Below, in pieces: positions 9,103 through 12,994 of a stretch of DNA of 12,994 nucleotides. The notes under the pieces were generated by a model that was not told where the DNA came from, did not search any database, and saw only the letters and a list, made by a program, of their open reading frames with translations. Both the position numbers and the translations under genes were made by a program. The stretch is from Larix sibirica (Eukaryota; Streptophyta; Pinopsida; Pinales; Pinaceae): contig NWUY0300001736.1 of the NCBI GenBank assembly GCA_004151065.3, positions 76,315-89,308 on the forward strand, read 5' to 3'. Numbering within the stretch: the stretch's first letter is position 1; each line of letters begins with the position of its first letter.

Positions 9103-9318
9103 TCACAGTATTATCCTCTTAGCCTTGATATCTTTCTTGTTAAAGGCTGCCAACATCGTTGCATCTGTGGCTGCGGGTACTTGTACCGGATTAAGTTGCG
9201 TGCTATTCACTATATCCCACAACTCATTCTCTTGCAAAATTAACACTATCCTTGCTTTCCAAAGAGTGAAGTTGGCTTCCCCGTCCAAGTTGTCCTCTAT
9301 CCTCAATCCAGTGGCCAT
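9103..9318 (-). pseudogene. Ty1/copia gag N-terminus, truncated
   Basis: The open frame starts MATGLRIEDNLDGEANF and continues with LWKARIVLILQENELWDI, a strongly recognisable N-terminus of plant copia gag (UBN2/DUF4219-like). The ATG lies 107 bases inside the primer binding site, which fits a gag start. The frame ends after KKDIKAKRIIL at a stop (9103-9105) after 71 residues, where full-length gag is several hundred residues. The next 140 bases toward the N do not continue the gag similarity in any frame that I can see, so the element was probably rearranged or was already non-autonomous. Confidence 0.85.
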
Positions 9319-9425
9319 CTCACTGAAAATGAAAGTTCAACAAGTCTGCCTAGTGAACAAAAAGTAGGTCTCCCTCAAGTCTGAAAATCACAGTCAACAA
9401 TTCTGCCCCTCTCCTCTTTGACCAC

Positions 9426-9437
9426 GATCTGATACCA
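9426..9437 (-). other. Primer binding site of the copia element
   Basis: On the minus strand TGGTATCAGATC directly abuts the CA end of the LTR. It matches the tRNA-iMet complement TGGTATCAGAGC with one mismatch. Its position and direction establish that the LTR to the right is the 5' LTR of a minus-strand element. Confidence 0.85.
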
Positions 9438-10448
9438 TGTAATTTTTTCACTGCTATTCCCCAACCCAGTTTCAAGTTAACTTCTCATTGTTTAATGCCC
9501 AACCCAATGGACATAACAGCTGCAGATGAATTGTTTTCTCATAAACAATATGAATTGGAAACACTAGGGGAAATTTACAAACTTTATGAGCAGAAATAAA
9601 ATCACATTCATACCATGAAATTGTAGACTCACAAATTTTTGGCCAACTAGCCGAGGAAAACCCCCCGAAGGGGAAAACCTGTGAGAGACAGTGAGAGTAT
9701 TTATTTCTTCCTCAAAGATGAAATTTACAGCAGTAAAGGAACAGTAAATACAAATTATCTCAACCCCATGAAGACAATAATCCAAGCCTGGAAATTTTAG
9801 TGCTGTAGATGACTCGTGCTCAGTACAAAAACAGCATTGAAAAGTGTGCCAAATTCAGACTGCACGGACTGCCTGCTCACAGTCCTTCCCTCGAATTCTG
9901 TGTACAATAATTTCTGTCTTCTCGATTTTCGTGCCCACTGTAACAGCAGCAAACTCCTCAAAATTCGTTCCATCTCTGCCTGGAATTTTGAGCCCACAAC
10001 TGCCTGGGAAATTGTGCCTCAAACAGTGCGGCCTCAGTATTTATTGCTTCTGTACTTGACCTCGAAAATCATGCCAGTCAATGTATAACTCATGCCCAGC
10101 CTCTTCTCGATTTTTGTGCTCATTAATTTCTGCTATACGGACTTTGGAATTCGTGCTGCTCTATGCATCTAGGAATTCGTGAAAACAAGAATGAAGTGCC
10201 TCCTTTGGTTTGCCTTTCCTTTTTGTTTGGTTAATGAGGGTAGATGAATGGTCTCTTGATCCAAGGGCCCTAATTGGATCTTGAGATAAAATATCAATGG
10301 ATGAATTAAAAAGTCACTTCAATCAATAAAGTGAATTAATTGCTCATCTCAAGCAATTAATGTAAGTGTCATGTCACGTTTCCCCCTTTAAGTGACTTAG
10401 GCAAAAAGTCACTAGGGGAACACTTTCCTAGGTACAAAAAAATCAACA
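9438..10448 (-). repeat. Ty1/copia 5' LTR, about 1,011 bp
   Basis: Bounded by TG and CA and fixed by the primer binding site on one side and by the match to 1-76 on the other. On the minus strand the U5-like part carries GGTTTTCCCC and a GGGGGGTTTTCC block around 9655-9682, a feature common in plant copia LTRs. TATA candidates are AATAAATAC sequences near 10038 and 9690 (complement); I cannot choose between them. The words CTTCTCGATTTTCGTGCCCA (9918-9937) and a two-mismatch copy at 10103-10122 mark an internal near-repeat. Small open frames between 9564 and 10088 on both strands are not genes. Confidence 0.85.
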
Positions 10449-11651
10449 GGTTAGATGGATAGAACACATAGGAAATATCTTTTGAAGCTTGTGGAGACCC
10501 TCCTGGCTACTATAGAGATATATTAATATTCTTTAATCTGAAAGAGACTCTTTCTCTGTTTTTGTCCTAGATGTCAAGCATTGCTTCCTACCTAGCATAT
10601 ACAAAATGTAATTTTGTATATATTTTAATGAAATTATCAATTTGTTTCCTCAACAATAAAAAGATGGTTGATGCTTGAATGATTAATCATTAATCTGCCA
10701 TGTATGGGATTTCTAACTTCATAATAATTTAGTATTCATCTACAAGTAGCACAAATATGTATGTTTTCATATATTATGGAACTAATTTGTCATTCTGCAT
10801 TTTTTTAATATAATTGCATTATAATATATAAAAATAAATACTATATAAAAAATGCTCCCAGGATGCTCCACTCCCAGTTTTTTTGGGAAATGGCACACCT
10901 TGCTCTCCCATTCTCATGCTGTGGCAACTTTGAGTAGAACACAACACTTTCAATACTCATCAAGCATATTACTAAATTGGATGGTAGTTCCATGTGCTAT
11001 TGAGTATTATAACTGTAGCCAAATCTTGCTTCTAAGGCATGTATGGTGGCTTCCATAAATATGGGACAGCAACCATGATTTAAGTTGTACCATTAATTAT
11101 TGATTGATATTTTTCATTCTATTTCTTATGAAAATATTTCATCCCTTTCTTTAATGAGGTTGTCCTCTAAAAGATTAAAGATTCCACCTATTCAGTTAAG
11201 TTAGCCCTTCTCATATTTGTAGGCTGAGGGGAACAACAAGAGATCTTAGCCAAATGACGTACATTTTGATGTACACTTATGTTTATTATTATAATATACG
11301 ACACCTTTTAACAAGAAAGAGTTATAAAGATGCATTTTTCCATCTCGTATTCTAGAGTAACTATTTAATATAGGCTGTGACATTATCATGGTTTAGAATA
11401 TGAAGAAATGGCAGCATTTTGTAATCCTTTGAAATAGAGTAGCTTGAACTGGATATGCATATCTTTATAAGTTGATTATTTTGTAATTGTTCCTAGTTAT
11501 AAAAATCTGCATATTCTTGTGTAGACAGTGCTTTCTTATTTGGCATGTAGTTAATTTTTAAAATTTATGGTCATGCTTCCTTTATAACATTGGTTGGAAT
11601 GAAGTTTATATTCTAACACTAGCTCCCATAGAGTGTTTTTATTTTCCCATT
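10449..11651. other. AT-rich non-coding DNA, probably intron or 5' flank of FPGS
   Basis: I looked for further FPGS exons here (for example the TSPHL or FW.CW.RLKE blocks expected upstream) and found none. The open frame at 10852-11058 lies in a locally less AT-rich patch but has no recognisable domain. A perfect 10-bp inverted repeat with a five-base loop lies at 10597-10621. The stretch around 10620-10650 (TATTTTAATGAAATT) resembles retrotransposon 3' ends, but no element could be defined. Confidence 0.5.
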
Positions 11652-11764
11652 GACCTACTTTTGTGGTCATTCGTTGGACATTAATAAAATTATCTTATCT
11701 TATCTTNTGGACTTACTTTTGTGGTCATTTGTTGGATATTAATAAAATTATCTTATCTTATCTT
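11652..11764 (+). repeat. 55-bp near-identical tandem pair around a single N (11707)
   Basis: Bases 11652-11706 and 11710-11764 are equal in length and differ at three positions, all C in the left copy and T in the right (11655/11713, 11672/11730, 11679/11737). Both end in a TTATC repeat tail after ATTAATAAAATT. The N at 11707 sits between them. This is what two unmerged overlapping contig ends carrying different alleles would look like. A true tandem duplication is the alternative. Confidence 0.85.
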
Positions 11765-11807
11765 ATTTAGTATAGCTAAATATTTTAGTTATTTGTTCTT
11801 CATGCAG

Positions 11808-12517
11808 GAAAATCATGTAGAGGACGTACATTTTTTCCGATTCCTCACTCTCTTGGCCTTAAAGATATTTATAGAAGAGAAGGTGAATAATTGCATTTTT
11901 TTACTTGACCTTTCATTTTTTTAATCAATACCTTCAGAGTTCTTTGTTATTTAGGGCTTATGCTATATTTTGGCCAGTTCTCTAAATAAAAACAATGATT
12001 GATGCATTCAAAATTTAACTTCCTAAATTTGAACTTGTCTAAGATACATGTCCACTAAATCAATATGAAGCAGGAAATGTTTGAGGTAATAATAGGAATT
12101 TACAGTTTTATTGGGTTTAGTAGCCATTTTTAGCACTTGGATTCTAAATCTCGTGCTTGACATTTTTTGTTCAGGTAAGAAGAAAATAAACCATTTATGA
12201 TTCAATGTCTTGAGCATAATTTTTAATGGACGTACTTTTCATTCTTTCAGGTTGACGTTGCAATTTTGGAAGTAGGGTTGGGAGGGAAGTTTGATGCAAC
12301 AAATGTGGTAATTTATAACTTTTCTATGTTCTTTCATGCTTGCCTTTTTAGGAATGTCTCTTATTCAAAATAGAGTAATAGATTATGTTGTTTTGAGTGA
12401 AACTATGCAACTTGGTTTGTTTAGTTAGCTTTAATTATATATGAATGGCTATTCAGGTTAAATCACCAGTTGTCTGTGGGATATCTTCATTAGGATATGA
12501 TCATATGGATATTCTAG
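11808..12517 (+). CDS. FPGS: Folylpolyglutamate synthase, three internal exons (partial gene)
   Basis: FPGS joins glutamates through the gamma-carboxyl to tetrahydrofolates using ATP, which retains folates in cytosol, mitochondria or plastid and makes them good cofactors. Exons: 11808-11882 (25 codons, ending HFFRFLTLLALKIFIEEK), 12251-12307 (19 codons, VDVAILEVGLGGKFDATNV) and 12457-12517 (20 codons plus one base, PVVCGISSLGYDHMDIL). All are flanked by AG and GT with pyrimidine-rich acceptors, and joined they stay in frame. They cover the Mur-ligase-like ATPase core. The Glu in ILEVGLGG and His in GYDHM match residues that hold Mg-ATP in characterised FolC/FPGS enzymes. No stop or frameshift is seen. 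Upstream and downstream exons are outside the window or beyond the assembly joins. The first acceptor is the least certain; AGs at 11820 and 11822 are alternatives. Subcellular form cannot be told without the N-terminus. Confidence 0.9.
11883..12250 (+). other. FPGS intron (368 bp)
   Basis: Starts GTGAAT after AAG and ends TTCATTCTTTCAG. Phase 0. It is AT-rich with no internal gene. Confidence 0.85.
12308..12456 (+). other. FPGS intron (149 bp)
   Basis: Starts GTAATTT after the AATGTG codons and ends GGCTATTCAG. Phase 0. It is short and AT-rich. Confidence 0.85.
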
Positions 12518-12994
12518 GTATTGTTTCATGTCCATCTTTTCATGTTTAAACTACTAAAGTATGGAAAGGATTTTGATTATACTGTGCATATGGATCTTGA
12601 AGAACTAACAATAAAGAACTAGCATCTCATTTCTATAATCCTCATTTGAATTAGGAAGGCACGAACAAACTTTACAATTTGGAAAACATGTTCTTTTGCT
12701 TTTACATAGTAGAGGAATGTAATTTATAATCATTATAGAATCGCAATCATGAAATAGAAGATTCATTTCACATTCTTATAATGTAATCGAAACTAATTTG
12801 AAATTTCTTTCTGTATGCTTCTTAGCATAAAAGATTGTATTTATCATGAGTTGTTGATGAAGTAAATCAGAGACGAAAGATGAATTGCTTAGAAGACACA
12901 TTAAAATAAATGATGTTATATGGAAATAACCTTGATGGCAAATATTATATGTTGAAATTTGAAGGTTGATGTTGTTGATGATTGATGATTGATG
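12518..12994 (+). other. 5' part of the next FPGS intron, running off the window
   Basis: Begins GTATTG after a phase-1 exon end; the split codon should encode Gly (…DHMDIL-G). The next expected block (GDTLGKIAGEKAGI-like) is not found before 12994, so the intron is longer than 477 bp. The last 30 bases form a short GATGATT/GTTGATG simple repeat. Confidence 0.75.

Larger units (their letters stand above)
8962..10448 (-). mobile_element. Ty1/copia retrotransposon, 5' end only
   Basis: Read on the minus strand: an LTR of about 1,011 bp (10448 down to 9438) beginning TGTTGATTTT and ending in CA, immediately followed by a primer binding site, ~107 bases of leader, then a gag start. Protease, integrase, RT, RNase H and 3' LTR are absent; similarity fades after about 9103 and the sequence stops at the N. 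A second LTR end of the same family lies at 1-76. The first five bases outside the LTR (10449-10453, GGTTA) would be half of a target-site duplication if this end is intact. Confidence 0.85.

Noticed and set aside
9797-10088. Overlapping open frames on both strands within the copia LTR
   Set aside because: LTR sequence with repetitive words and fewer stops because of local composition; no recognisable protein.
10852-11058. 68-codon plus-strand open frame upstream of the FPGS exons
   Set aside because: No similarity to FPGS blocks or to any family I recognise, and no supporting signals.
11721-11924. 67-codon open frame covering the first visible FPGS exon
   Set aside because: Only 11808-11882 matches FPGS; the rest is intron read-through across the splice sites.
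1-12994. A novel multi-gene system in the window
   Set aside because: All coding signal is explained by LINE, gypsy and copia remnants and one housekeeping gene; there is no set of unexplained intact genes.

Overview
This window looks like nuclear DNA of a plant with a large, repeat-rich genome. A conifer is my best guess: it is AT-rich, about 80% is decayed retrotransposon sequence, and the single cellular gene is cut into very small exons. That assignment is inference from style, not from a marker gene. There is no bacterial or organellar gene and no CRISPR array. I recognise no new defence or metabolic system.

Layout, left to right. (1) 1-76 is the end of a Ty1/copia LTR of the same family as the LTR at 9438-10448. 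(2) About 77-2780 is a broken plant L1-type LINE, plus strand: pre-RT linker, reverse transcriptase, post-RT region and a C-terminal RNase H domain, with many stops and frameshifts. (3) 2781-3442 is AT-rich sequence without a recognisable gene. (4) 3443-8960 is a Ty3/gypsy element, plus strand: a 5' LTR with a TATA box, a tRNA-Met-type primer binding site, a long leader holding a degenerate ~95-bp tandem repeat, a broken gag split by a ~155-bp insertion, and a broken protease/RT that stops in mid-domain at a single N (8961). (5) 8962-10448 is the 5' end of a Ty1/copia element on the minus strand: LTR, primer binding site and gag start. (6) 10449-11807 is AT-rich non-coding DNA with a second single N (11707) flanked by a 55-bp near-duplicate. 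(7) 11808-12517 holds three intact exons of folylpolyglutamate synthase (FPGS), plus strand, followed by an intron that runs off the end.

FPGS adds glutamates to folates and is the only gene here that looks functional. The rest is nested, degraded mobile DNA, possibly lying inside or just upstream of the FPGS gene. Both single Ns look like scaffold joins rather than biology, so the order of blocks across 8961 and 11707 should be treated with caution.
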